Shown one piece after another: positions 1 to 10,100 of a DNA stretch of 64,000 bases. Position 1 is the first letter of the stretch, and every line of letters starts with the position of its first letter. The notes below the pieces were generated by a model. It was given only the letters and a program-made list of their open reading frames with translations, had not been told where the DNA came from and did not search any database. The stretch is from Bretschneidera sinensis. Lineage: Eukaryota; Streptophyta; Magnoliopsida; Brassicales; Akaniaceae. The position numbers and the translations under genes were made by a program. The stretch lies in NCBI GenBank assembly GCA_023935145.1, contig CM043698.1:86865501-86929500 (forward strand), read 5' to 3'.

Positions 1-287
1 CATTGGTGGATACACAAATGGTGGAGGATATTCAATCTCCATGTGTAGTTTTTTTAGTGCCAATGGGGAGTGGGACAGAGAAAGGATTAGAAGCACCCTT
101 CCGGCCAAGTTGGCGGTGACTGTTGGGATATCCATTGCCTATGCTAAACCCAATACAGGACAGCATGATCTGGAAACATACTGAGGATGGTAAATTATCA
201 GTGAAATCTATATATGACAGCATGAGTGAGGTGGAGGAGGTTGATTTTCAGGTTGTTTTTCGTGTGGCTGGTGTGGAGAGATAGGAG

Positions 288-358
288 TTCTCCAACGGGG
301 TGGGTGATTGTGAACACTGATGGAGTGGCAAGTGGTAGCTCTGGAGTTGCTGGGGCGA
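288..358 (+). repeat. Partial duplicate of the LINE RNase H start
   Basis: This stretch closely matches about 622-693: both run from the CTCCAACGGGGTGGGTGATT motif into the VNTDG codons. The left copy breaks off after roughly 70 bases and is followed by foreign sequence. It looks like a local duplication made during repair rather than a second LINE. Confidence 0.7.
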
Positions 359-370
359 GTGATTGTGAAC

Positions 371-564
371 ACAGAAGTAGAAAATAGGTCAAACACTTGA
401 TTGTGGAAAACGATTCGAACAGTAATAATTCTAAAGATTTCACAAGAAAAGAAAAAGATGTTTTATTCTATTTTATCAACTCGCATATGCCATTGAATGG
501 GGAAAGCCGACATCGATTATAAGGGCCCAGGTTTTGTAACATCACAACTAATGTACCAACCACA
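371..564 (+). repeat. Copy of the desaturase 3'-flanking segment inside the LINE remnant
   Basis: From ACAGAAGTAGAAAATA to ACCAACCACA this segment aligns, with scattered substitutions and small indels, to 5846-6052 in the same orientation. The second copy lies about 580 bases beyond the stop codon of the desaturase gene. Either the flank was copied into the LINE during break repair, or both are copies of a dispersed repeat; the window cannot decide. Confidence 0.75.
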
Positions 565-870
565 GGCTCGTTGGGGCCTACCCATAGTGTGATGGCAGAT
601 TGCAGACTTATTTTTTGGGAGCATCCTCCAACGGGGTGGGTGATTGTGAACACTGATGGAGCGGCAAGGGGTAGCTCTGGGGTTGTTGGGGCGGGGGGTC
701 TGGTGTGTGATGACACAGGCAAATGGTTATAGGGGTTCACTGCCAACCTTGGCCATTACTCAAAAGTGAAGGCGGAGTTGTATGCGATCCGGTTTGGGCT
801 TAATCTTGCTTGGGACGCCGGGTTTAGAAAGGTGATTTGTGAAACGGATGCAAAAGTCTGCTTACAAATG

Positions 871-875
871 ATTAC
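871..875. repeat. Left target-site duplication ATTAC
   Basis: It is identical to 5229-5233. Removing the element and one copy rejoins the LINE RNase H reading (LQMIT then LMDSEFNP), which confirms the insertion point. Confidence 0.93.
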
Positions 876-1470
876 TGATACTGCCAAAATACACCTCTCC
901 AACAAGAAGACGACACGTGGATCATCTTGACCCCAAGCTGCAAGGAGACACGCGGAAGAACCAGGCTCGGACAGTTGGGCCTCCAGGTCATGACCGCCCT
1001 TCAGGGCATCATTGCCCCCCAGCTGGGTCTCCACGTCACCACCGCCCTCCAGGCCATCATTACCCAACCAAGTTGGGACGTCAGGTCGTCAAACCGCCTT
1101 AACGCATAAATGACTTCAGAGCAAGCCAGCAAGGCAAAGCCCTAATGGACGGTCCCCAGCCACCTAGCTGGGCCTCCTAGGCATCATTACCCAACCCAGT
1201 TGGGACAACATATCACTACCGCCCTAGGCCAAATGCCGCCTTCGAAGCCCTATAAAAAGGGTCAGGTATACACTCCAAACCCGAACTTTTTGCTCAACTG
1301 CAAAAGGGAGCGCTCATCCCCTACATATTTTTGCTCTGACTCTAACTAAAGCTTCGGAGCATCCTCGGAGGCACCCCCTCCGGCGACCCCCTAGCTCACC
1401 TTCCTCTCCCTGTGCAGATACGTCTGGGTCCTAGCCTCCGGCTCAACACAACACATTTTTGGCATCAACA
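876..1470 (+). repeat. 5' LTR of the minisatellite element
   Basis: It is 595 bases, TGATACTGCC...GGCATCAACA. A TATA-like TATAAAAAG sits at 1251. The U3 part contains related sub-repeats around 1056 and 1190 (ATCATTACCCAACC then AGTTGGGAC). It is almost identical to 4634-5228. Confidence 0.95.
1251..1260 (+). promoter_or_regulatory. TATA box of the 5' LTR
   Basis: TATAAAAAGG lies about 220 bases before the LTR end, at a normal place for the U3/R promoter. The same motif is at 5009-5018 in the 3' LTR. Confidence 0.65.
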
Positions 1471-1473
1471 GAT

Positions 1474-1491
1474 TGGCGCCGTCCGTGGGAA
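1474..1491 (+). promoter_or_regulatory. Primer-binding site
   Basis: TGGCGCCGTCCGTGGGAA starts three bases after the 5' LTR. The first nine bases fit the 3' end of plant tRNA-Asp, and the rest follows the variant often seen in Tat-type Ty3/gypsy elements. The exact tRNA is uncertain. Confidence 0.7.
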
Positions 1492-1638
1492 ACCACCATC
1501 TCTCGCTGGCAGTAACAGCGAAGAAGTTTAAAGAACTCATCTGTTGTCATGCCGCCCAAATCCACCACCAGGGATGCGGGTTAAAGAGCAGTAGGGGCCA
1601 GTACTCATACCCCTCTGTTTAGGTCAAGGTCCTTAGCC

Positions 1639-2075
1639 GTAGTGCGCACGCCCCTGTCCGAACTCTCGTATAGCGCACACAGCTGGGCACCGTAGTGCGC
1701 ACGCCCCTGTCCGAACTCTCGTATAGCGCACACAGCTAGGCACTGTAGTGCGCACGCCCCTGTCCGAACTCTCGTATAGCGCACACAGCTAAGCACTGTA
1801 GTGCGCACGCCCCTGTCCGAACTCTCGTATAGCGCACACAGCTAAGCACTGTAGTGCGCACGCCCCTGTCCGAACTCTCGTATAGCGCACACAGCTAAGC
1901 ACTGTAGTGTGCACGCCCCTGTCCGAACTCTCGTATAGCGCACACAGCTAAGCACTATAGTGCGCACGCCCCTGTCCGAACTCTCGTATAGCGCACACGG
2001 CTAAGCACTATAGTGCGCACGCCCCTGTCCGAACTCTCGCATAGCGCACACGGCTAAGCATCAGTGCGCACACCC
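1639..2075 (+). repeat. 53-bp minisatellite array, about eight copies
   Basis: Unit starts fall at 1639, 1692, 1745, 1798, 1851, 1904, 1957 and 2010, exactly 53 bases apart, followed by a degenerate copy at 2063. Each unit reads like GTAGTGCGCACGCCCCTGTC and ends with AGCGCACACAGCTAAGCACT. Copies differ by only a few substitutions. The units abut directly with no spacers, and no credible protein is encoded. Confidence 0.93.
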
Positions 2076-2189
2076 CTTTCTGAGACAAAGCAATGCACTC
2101 CTCGAACGGGGTCCAACGTTAATATACACTAATGCACACTGGCCGAGCATCCATGCGCACGACCAAATTAAGTTGCGCACACCCAAGGT

Positions 2190-4440
2190 CCGACCCAGTC
2201 CTCGGCCTCGGCCTCGACCCACTGTCCTCGGCCTCGGCCACAAGCTCTAAGATCCGAGCAGACGGATTGCTCTATCTGTCCTCGGACTCGTCCCTCAAAG
2301 GCCATGTCCTCGGCCTCGGCCTCGACCCACTGTCCTCGGCCTCGGCCACAAGCTCTAAGATCCGAGCAGATGGATTGCTCTATCTGTCCTCGGACTCGTC
2401 CCTCAAAGGCCATGTCCTCGGCCTCGGCCTCGACCCACTGTCCTCGGCCTCGGCCACAAGCTCTAAGATCCGAGCAGATGGATTGCTCTATCTGTCCTCG
2501 GACTCGTCCCTCAAAGGCCATGTCCTCGGCCTCGGCCTCGATCCAGTCCTCGGCCTCGACCCAGTCCTCGGCCTCGACCCAGTCCTCGGCCTCGGCCTCG
2601 ACCCAGTCCTCGGCCTCGGCCTCGACCCACTGTCCTCGGCCTCGGCCACAAGCTCTAAGATCCGAGCAGATGGATTGCTCTATCTGTCCTCGGACTCGTC
2701 CCTCAAAGGCCATGTCCTCGGCCTTGGCCTCGATCCAGTCCTCGGCCTCGACCCAGTCCTCGGCCTCGACCCAGTCCTCGGCCTCGACCCACTGTCCTCG
2801 GCCTCGACCCACTGTCCTCGGCCTCGGCCACAAGCTCTAAGATACGAGCAGATGGATTGCTCTATCTGTCCTCGGACTCGTCCCTCAAAGGCCATGTCCT
2901 CGGCCTCGGCCTCGATCCAGTCCTCGGCCTCGACCCAGTCCTCGGCCTCGACCCAGTCCTCGGCCTCGACCCAGTCCCCGGCCTCGACCCAGTCCTCGGC
3001 CTCGACCCAGTCCTCGGCCTCGACCCACTGTCCTCGGCCTCGACCCAGTCCTCGGCCTCGGCCTCGACCCACTGTCCTCGGCCTCGACCACAAGCTCTAA
3101 GATCCGAGCAGATGGATTGCTCTATCTGTCCTCGGACTCGTCCCTCAAAGGCCATGTCCTCGGCCTCGGCCTCGATCCAGTCCTCGACCTCGACCCAGTC
3201 CTCGGCCTCGATCCAGTCCTCGGCCTCGACCCAGTCCTCGGCCTCGACCCACTGTCCTCGGCCTCGGCCACAAGCTCTAAGATCCGAGCAGATGGATTGC
3301 TCTATCTGTCCTCGGACTCGTCCCTCAAAGGCCATGTCCTCGGCCTCGGCCTCGACCCACTGTCCTCGGCCTCGGCCACAAGCTCTAAGATCCGAGCAGA
3401 TGGATTGCTCTATCTGTCCTCGGACTCGTCCCTCAAAGGCCATGTCCTCGGCCTCGGCATCGATCCAGTCCTCGGCCTCGACCCAGTCCTCGGCCTCGAC
3501 CCAGTCCTGGCCTCGACCCAGTCCTCGACCTCGACCCAGTCCTCGGCCTCGACCCACTGTCCTCGGCCTCGACCCACTGTCCTCGGCCTCGACCCACTGT
3601 CCTCGGCCTCGGCCACAAGCTCTAAGATCCGAGCAGATGGATTGCTCTATCTGTCCTCGGACTCGTCCCTCAAAGGCCATGTCCTCGGCCTCGGCCTCGA
3701 TCCAGTCCTCGGCCTCGACCCAGTCCTCGGCCTCGACCCAGTCCTCGGCCTCGACCCAGTCCTCGGCCTCGATCCAGTCCCCGGCCTCGACCCAGTCCTC
3801 GGCCTCGACCCACTGTCCTCGGCCTCGACCCAGTCCTCGGCCTCGGCCTCGACCCACTGTCCTCGGCCTCGGCCACAAGCTCTAAGATCCGAGCAGATGG
3901 ATTGCTCTATCTGTCCTCGGACTCGTCCCTCAAAGGCCATGTCCTCGGCCTCGGCCTCGATCCAGTCCTCGGCCTCGACCCAGTCCTCGGCCTCGATCCA
4001 GTCCTCGGCCTCGACCCAGTCCTCGGCCTCGACCCACTGTCCTCGGCCTCGGCCACAAGCTCTAAGATCCGAGCAGATGGATTGCTCTATCTGTCCTCGG
4101 ACTCGTCCCTCAAAGGCCATGTCCTCGGCCTCGGCCTCGACCCACTGTCCTCGGCCTCGGCCACAAGCTCTAAGATCCGAGCAGATGGATTGCTCTATCT
4201 GTCCTCGGACTCGTCCCTCAAAGGCCATGTCCTCGGCCTCGGCCTCGATCCAGTCCTCGGCCTCGACCCAGTCCTCGGCCTCGACCCAGTCCTCGGCCTC
4301 GACCCACTGTCTTCGACCTCGACCCATTGTCCTCGGACTCGTCCCTCAAAGGCCATGTCCTCGGCCTCGGCCTTGATCCAGTCCTCGGCCTCGACCTAGT
4401 CCTCGGCCTTGACCTACTGTCCTCGGCCTCGGCCTCATCC
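2190..4440 (+). repeat. GC-rich 18-bp minisatellite with higher-order structure
   Basis: The basic unit is GTCCTCGGCCTCGACCCA (18 bases), with 6-bp-longer (24) and 20-bp variants. A longer module with the motif CAAGCTCTAAGATCCGAGCA begins at 2241, 2349, 2457, 2649, 2831, 3091, 3271, 3379, 3616, 3876, 4056 and 4164. The simplest spacing is 108 bases, and larger spacings add 18-, 20- or 24-base units. The 260-180-108 spacing pattern from 2831 recurs from 3616. Because 18 is divisible by 3, several frames stay open for hundreds of codons, giving periodic peptides such as VLGLDP, SSASTQ or WVEAED. These are treated as by-products, not genes. Confidence 0.93.
2831..4330 (+). repeat. Tandem duplication of a block of about 785 bp inside the array
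   Basis: Module starts at 2831, 3091, 3271 and 3379 are followed 785 bases later by starts at 3616, 3876, 4056 and 4164 with the same 260/180/108 spacing. The diagnostic CCCCGG variant unit lies in both blocks but is shifted by one 18-bp unit (near 2977 and 3780). This implies block duplication followed by register slippage or conversion. Confidence 0.85.
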
Positions 4441-4617
4441 CTCCAAGGTCCGAGCGGCTGGACTTATTCCATATGTGCTCGACTCTTGTCTTTCCCGTCC
4501 AAGGCCGAGCAGATGGATTGCTCCACACTTACTCGGCTCTAGCAGAACACGGTACATTATCATTGTCATTTAAGATCGAACCCTGCAATACTTCCTTAAG
4601 CACATAAATGTACTCAA

Positions 4618-4633
4618 GGAAATGGGGGGCCTC
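4618..4633 (+). promoter_or_regulatory. Polypurine tract before the 3' LTR
   Basis: GGAAATGGGGGGCCTC directly precedes the 3' LTR, which is the expected place for plus-strand priming. The last bases are pyrimidines, so the usable tract is probably the GGAAATGGGGGG part. Confidence 0.7.
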
Positions 4634-5228
4634 TGATACTGCCAAAATACACCTCTCCAACAAGAAGACGACACGTGGATCATCTTGACCCCAAGCTGCA
4701 AGGAGACACGCGGAAGAACCAGGCTCGGACAGTTGGGCCTCCAGGTCATGACCGCCCTTCAGGGCATCATTGCCCCCCAGCTGGGTCTCCACGTCACCAC
4801 CGCCCTCCAGGCCATCATTACCCAACCAAGTTGGGACGTCAGGTCGTCAAACCGCCTTAACGCATAAATGACTTCAGAGCAAGCCAGCAAGGCAAAGCCC
4901 TAATGGACGGTCCCCAGCCACCTAGCTGGGCCTCCTAGGCATCATTACCCAACCCAGTTGGGACAACATATCACTGCCGCTCTAGGCCAAATGCCGCCTT
5001 CGAAGCCCTATAAAAAGGGTCAGGTATACACTCCAAACCCGAACTTTTTGCTCAACTGCAAAAGGGAGCGCTCATCCCCTACATATTTTTGCTCTGACTC
5101 TAACTAAAGCTTCGGAGCATCCTCGGAGGCACCCCCTCCGGCGACCCCCTAGCTCACCTTCCTCTCCCTGTGCAGATACGTCTGGGTCCTAGCCTCCGGC
5201 TCAACACAACACATTTTTGGCATCAACA
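4634..5228 (+). repeat. 3' LTR of the minisatellite element
   Basis: It is 595 bases and matches 876-1470 except at 4976 and 4981. It is followed by the target duplication ATTAC at 5229-5233. Confidence 0.95.
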
Positions 5229-5530
5229 ATTACATTGATGGATTCAGAATTTAATCCCACTAGGACTTTAGTGGATGATTGTAGGCAGCTTCTAGCTGGT
5301 GCCTGGGACTGCTGCTTAAGGCATCGACCTAGGGAAGGAAACTTTTGTTCTAACTTTCTCTCAAAAGCTGCGCTTTCTTCTCCGACAGGCCTCACCGTTA
5401 TTGCAGAACCTCCTACTGCCATGCAGCACCTCCTAGCTGACGCGATCGAGGTTGGTTTTCCCAGACGGGCTCTAATGCCCCAAGTTTTGTTTTTTGTTCT
5501 GGTTTTTATTGTTATTACCAAAAAAAAAAA
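5229..5530 (+). pseudogene. LINE RNase H C-terminal remnant with A tail
   Basis: This continues the LINE from 875 after the inserted element. It reads LMDSEFNPTRTLVDDCRQLL and then a segment ending RPREGNFCSNFLSKAAL, the usual end of RVT_3-type RNase H domains in plant LINEs (an arginine/glutamate-rich stretch followed by ADxLAK-like residues, here SNFLSK). An open frame from 5217 uses an ATG in the LTR, so that start is not real. Eleven adenines at 5520-5530 look like the LINE 3' tail. Confidence 0.75.
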
Positions 5531-5534
5531 TTAG

Positions 5535-5845
5535 CATATACCGTGAGCAGTGAAAAATTCTTGACAAATTCGAGTTTAAAATATTAAATTTATATCAATT
5601 TAAAATTTTATTGATAATTTAAAAAAATTACTATTAATATTAATTTTTAAGTCTCATATATTATCATTGAAGCACTATTACCAATAAAATTTTCACCAGA
5701 ACCAACTAAAAATTTTGGTGAACATGAGAGTTACTATCAATGCCACCGCAGAATTACGGACCATCCCTCATGGATTGTTGGTATATTTCGGCCCATCATT
5801 TACACAGTTAAACTGGACTCCAGGTTTTCAATTTCTTTTGGGTTA
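5535..5845. other. AT-rich spacer, nothing recognised
   Basis: This is non-coding sequence between the LINE tail and the repeated segment at 5846. No ORF, repeat or RNA gene could be supported. Confidence 0.5.
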
Positions 5846-6052
5846 ACAGAAGTAGAAAATACCTCAAATGGACCCTTCACTTGATTGTCAAAAACGAATC
5901 GAACTGTAATAATTCTAAAGATTTCACAAGAAAATAAAAAGATGTTTTATTCTATTTTATTATCAACTAGCATATGCCATTCAATAGGGAAAGCCGGCAT
6001 CAGTTATGAGGACCCAGGTTTTTGTAACATCACAACTAATGCACCAACCACA
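5846..6052. repeat. Desaturase 3'-flank segment, duplicated at 371-564
   Basis: It aligns to 371-564 in the same orientation. It lies downstream of the minus-strand desaturase stop and includes TTTATT at about 5945, which is AATAAA on the gene strand and could serve as a distant polyadenylation signal. Whether it is 3' UTR or intergenic cannot be told. Confidence 0.65.
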
Positions 6053-6632
6053 AATGCTGCTCCTAAAACTGGTAGCTTCTCAATGAATTTTGTTTTCTTG
6101 GTAATTGAATACAATCAGCTGGAAATGAAAATATAGAAACCCCAGTATTAAAAGATCTTATGTAATGAAATCACAATTCAATCAGATTCGAAAACCAGAA
6201 CTTCATATGCGCCAAAATGTTTCATGTTATGAGCTGGTTTTCTCAGGATGCTACCAAGATTTCCCTTATTCAAAGTGAGAATGTCATCAAGCAAGAACTA
6301 CATGATATGATCATCAAAATTGCCATAAAGATCATTTGCTTACACTCGTGACAAACTATTGAAAGAACATAAACTCATACAAGACAGCATTTGAAAGAAA
6401 CACAACATCAAAACTACATCTTCCCCTAACAGCATATATATCTAATGACACCAAGAAAGAGAAACAACTGTATCTACACATCAGTCATTCCCCAACAAGT
6501 TCTCCTCACACGGATGGAACAAAAAAACGGGAATTGGAAAGAAACTGCAACTGGAAAATTTCTACCTGTATTTTATGCTCATGGGAGAAGGGACTTGACA
6601 GAGGGTGAAACTGTTGGCCATCTTGTTTACAC

Positions 6633-7193
6633 TTACAGCTGCACTTCCCTATCATGAATCCAACTGAAAGGGATTTTCGGTCCTTGTTTCACCCTTCCTT
6701 GAGCTCTTTCCTCCAGCCTTCTAATTCTTGGAGGTAGTCCACAAACATAGTCCTGCGCTTTCCTCCCATCACCCGAAAGTCCGGTTAGGTTCTCAACCCT
6801 CCATCTGCCCACCAAGAACTCCAATATATCTGCATAATCTCTGGCAGTGTAGACGCCAAGCCGCTGAGCCACAGCTGAAAAGTGCTCAAAAAGGTCATTG
6901 TCATGGCCATCATACATCAAGTGGGCTGGCATAGAGATTTTCTTCCTCATCATGTCAGCAAAAGCCATAACAGTTCCATCAGGATCAGTCTCAAAGAGCT
7001 TTTCCACTATCTTGGTGTAGGCAGTCTCATGGCGCTTCTCATCGGACGCAATTGTACCACAAATTTGAGCCAATTTCAAGTCCCCATGCTCCTTAGCAAG
7101 CCTAGCAGTGTTCCCATGGGAGATAAAGGTCGCCCTTTCCTGGAATGAAGTGTAGATAAACCCGAGGTAAGGATTGTTTTCAGTCCGGGGATC
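6633..7193 (-). CDS. SAD: Desaturase exon 3 and stop
   Basis: This exon is 561 bases starting after TTTATAG with GATCCCCGG (DPRTEN) and ending TAA at 6635-6633. It encodes residues 211-396, with ligands E229, E262 and H265 and the conserved ending [12 protein letters not shown]. Confidence 0.97.
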   Translation of the reverse strand, partial: DPRTENNPYLGFIYTSFQERATFISHGNTARLAKEHGDLKLAQICGTIASDEKRHETAYTKIVEKLFETDPDGTVMAFADMMRKKISMPAHLMYDGHDNDLFEHFSAVAQRLGVYTARDYADILEFLVGRWRVENLTGLSGDGRKAQDYVCGLPPRIRRLEERAQGRVKQGPKIPFSWIHDREVQL

Positions 7194-10100
7194 CTATAAA
7201 AAGAAACATAATAAAAAGAGAAGTCAAAATCAAGAGTAACTAGCTGGTCATTGAAATAGATTAAGAACAGGGAAAGAATATGAGAAAGAACTCAAATGAT
7301 GAGCCAATCAGAAACTCAGCTGTCAGCTGACCTCTTCCATGATCCTGCACTGTTTTCATTATAAGCATGGATAAAGGAGTTAAATGAATTCAATCTTCCA
7401 TTTTGGAAGTAGCTTTGCACATATCTTTTGTTTCAAATTCTATATAACATGAGTTTAGAAACCACTGGGGACCTCTTCCTATAATTTAGCATATATGAAC
7501 AAAAATAATATGCAATTTGAACTGCATGCATCTGCAAAAGGCAGACTAGCAATAGAGAGAAAAATTCACTGGGTGTGCACATGCATGCACCTAAATTCTT
7601 GCATGCATTCATAATTTTGATCTCTCAAATGGTTCATAATAATGGCTTTCTAGATATTCACAATATTTAATCCACCCATTATTTCAAAGAATCCAACAAC
7701 AATTTGTCTATTGAGTGCAGAATGTGTGTGATCTGTAAATTAAATTTCAAATTATAAATTACTTAATACTGTCAATTTCTGTGGAAAGTATCTCACCATT
7801 CCCGACCCAATCAAATATTGAATTGTCTTCTCAATCTGCCTCATGTCTACTCGTCCAGACAGGTAGAGGTACTTATTGAGAAGGTCCCCGTGCCTATTCT
7901 CTTCAGCAGTCCATGCTCTTGTCCAAATTGCCCAAGAAGTAAGGCTCGCACCTGTTTCATCCCGGACTCCATCTAAGGTGTTAAGCATTGTTTGATAAGT
8001 TGGAAGCGCTTCTTCTGTGATCATATCTCCAACCAAGACGACAAAGAAATCATCTGGAATCTCCTTTGCCCTCTCCCTTAGCTCCCTGACTTGCTCTTCA
8101 AATCCATCAGAAGCAGGATCTGGCAGAAAATCCTGTGGTTGCCAACACTTCTCAACCGGCTTTAGGTGAATCAGAATGTTCTCTTCAGCCCAATCCTCCA
8201 TAGATTTGAAGATCTCAATCTTTTGCAGTGGCATGGAGTGGGTGGCTTGAGCATGTACCTCCCGAGGAGGCACAAAAGGCTTCTTGAGATTCTCAACTTC
8301 CCTGCATCAAAAGAATTTGAGATGATGTAATTTTCTATTTCTGTAGAGTCTGACAATGATTAGAAATTACTTACTGCTTACAATGACCAATGAACACATT
8401 ACTATATCTAATTAATTGCATTTCCTGAATGCCTGTCATATCAATAACTGAATAACTATAGTGAAGAGAGAATTAGGATGTGCTATAACATAAATATCTT
8501 GGGCACACATGATTTTACTCTATGCATAGGATCCAACCTATGTGTTCAAAGATCCAAACAATTACCTAACACGGCAAACTAAAAGAGAATCCATCATTCA
8601 CCATAGCCATTTGTATCTTTCCTGTATACGAAATTGATGGAAATCAGCTAGTCTTGGCTACAGCTATATTACTGTAACTTAACATGGTAATACCAACATT
8701 TTGTATTTCATACTATTTCACCATTCACTCCATGGGCAACCGTTTTTGGCATATACTCGCTACATGAATGACAACCAAAAAATAGAAAACTTCATCAATG
8801 TGGAATCTGTTCTTATACAAAATTTTGGTTATGAGAATTATCCATCTAGATGCTTTAAGATGTAATGATTAATTATAATATTCAAAATCCTTCACCCTGA
8901 ATGATTTAAACTCACAAAAAAAATTATCAAGATTAACAGTACCGGTTTCCCCAAAGGAAAATTTCAAGTTTCACCAAAAATTATCATCAAGAAAAGAATA
9001 CAAAATCACTAGCTCAAAAATTGTAATGGCCACAAGATAACCCAAGTTACTAAGAACATATCAAAGGCCATACGGCATACAACAGAAAACGGCCATATCA
9101 AATACACGAGAGCAGAGGAAATTAATCATCAGAACAGAAGACTCAAGTGGGGAAATATTAGAATTTTATATTTGTGAGTACCAAAAGGCCATTTCAAAAT
9201 AAAGATAAGACAGGAACACACCAAAGTAGTTCAGTGATAACTACCAAACCCAAGCTAAGGGGAAAGTAACTAGAAAAGAAATATGTAAAACAAAGATTAT
9301 CCTCAGTTTTCACAAACATGACCTAGAGTCACAAGTTAAAATATAGTCAAATGTCCACACCTAAGATACCAATACAAGAAATGAATGTTCAATATATCAA
9401 AACTAGGTTCACCAACTTAATAATATAGTCTTGAAGACAAAAACAATAAGGAGCCTCAATATATGTGCAGAAAAATTTGAAGGAAAAAAAGGAATAGAGT
9501 GAAAGAAAATGCAACAAATAATAAAATAGTTTATCCTAAATCAGAAAGTTACAACAGAAAGGAGACTTGTTAAACAGAAAAAGTAGTACTTCTCATGGAT
9601 CATATGTGAAATTATGAGAGAGCAAAAAAGGAAATAAAGAAGTAAAATAGACCTTAATCAGCATAAAATTTTCTTGATAACACTAAACCAAATGAACACT
9701 GGATTCCAGCCATAGACATAGACTGCCTTAAAGAGGAACAAGAAAGCATTCTGAAACTTCCAAATCTAAGCAACACTATTCCTAGCAAAAGGAAACAAAA
9801 CATAGACATGTACCGACTAAAGATCCCTTAATCAAAAAAAAAGAAGAAAAACAATTAACACAATTGTCAATGAGAAACAAATAATTGTTTTTGAAGTTTA
9901 ATCAAAATAAAACAAAATTTCAGCTCAAAAATCATTTTTAACAGAATATAAATTTGCCCATCATTTAAAAAGTACAAAAGCAACTCCTTTTGTTGAAACA
10001 TTACCTACAAATACAAGTAATGAAAAAGTCAAAGATCTACCACCTATTACAGAATTGAAAAAGGGAGAAAAGGTGCACATAAGCATCTGAACTACTTTCA

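Larger units (their letters stand above)
1..875 (+). pseudogene. LINE (L1-type) ORF2 remnant: zinc-binding and RNase H N-terminal parts
   Basis: This is a decayed fragment of a non-LTR retrotransposon polyprotein. About 141-240 translates to a piece like the reverse-transcriptase zinc-binding region of plant LINEs (MIWKHTEDGKLSVKSIY). About 616-875 translates to the start of a plant RVT_3-type RNase H (WVIVNTDGAARGSSG, then the KAELYAIRFGL motif), with an in-frame stop near 732. The domain is cut at 875 and resumes at 5229, so the LTR element between them inserted here. Between the two parts lies a rearranged stretch: 288-358 repeats the beginning of the RNase H, and 371-564 is a copy of DNA found at 5846-6052. 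The fragment is truncated on the left by the window edge. The family call rests on motif recognition, and function is certainly lost. Confidence 0.75.
876..5228 (+). mobile_element. Young non-autonomous LTR retrotransposon filled with minisatellites
   Basis: The element is 4353 bases with 595-bp LTRs (876-1470 and 4634-5228), TG...CA ends and a perfect 5-bp target duplication ATTAC (871-875 and 5229-5233). A primer-binding-like site follows the 5' LTR and a purine tract precedes the 3' LTR. The LTRs differ only at 1218/4976 (A/G) and 1223/4981 (C/T), so the insertion is recent. No gag, protease, reverse transcriptase or integrase motif occurs in any frame. The interior consists of a 53-bp minisatellite and an 18-bp higher-order minisatellite. 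It fits a LARD-like element mobilised in trans. The primer-site type hints at a Ty3/gypsy Tat-like helper, but that is inference. Confidence 0.93.

Noticed and set aside
917..1109. Short plus-strand ORFs repeated at 4675-4867
   Set aside because: They lie in the LTRs, overlap each other in two frames and show no protein family.
1639..2075. Regularly spaced repeats that could suggest a CRISPR array
   Set aside because: Units of 53 bases abut with no unique spacers, and they lie inside a plant LTR retrotransposon.
2132..4542. Many long ORFs on both strands as repetitive-protein genes
   Set aside because: They overlap each other in several frames, have no non-repetitive domain and arise from an 18-base unit without stop triplets.
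5217..5534. ORF of 105 residues as an independent gene
   Set aside because: Its first codons are LTR sequence. The rest is the end of the LINE RNase H, and the end is the A tail.
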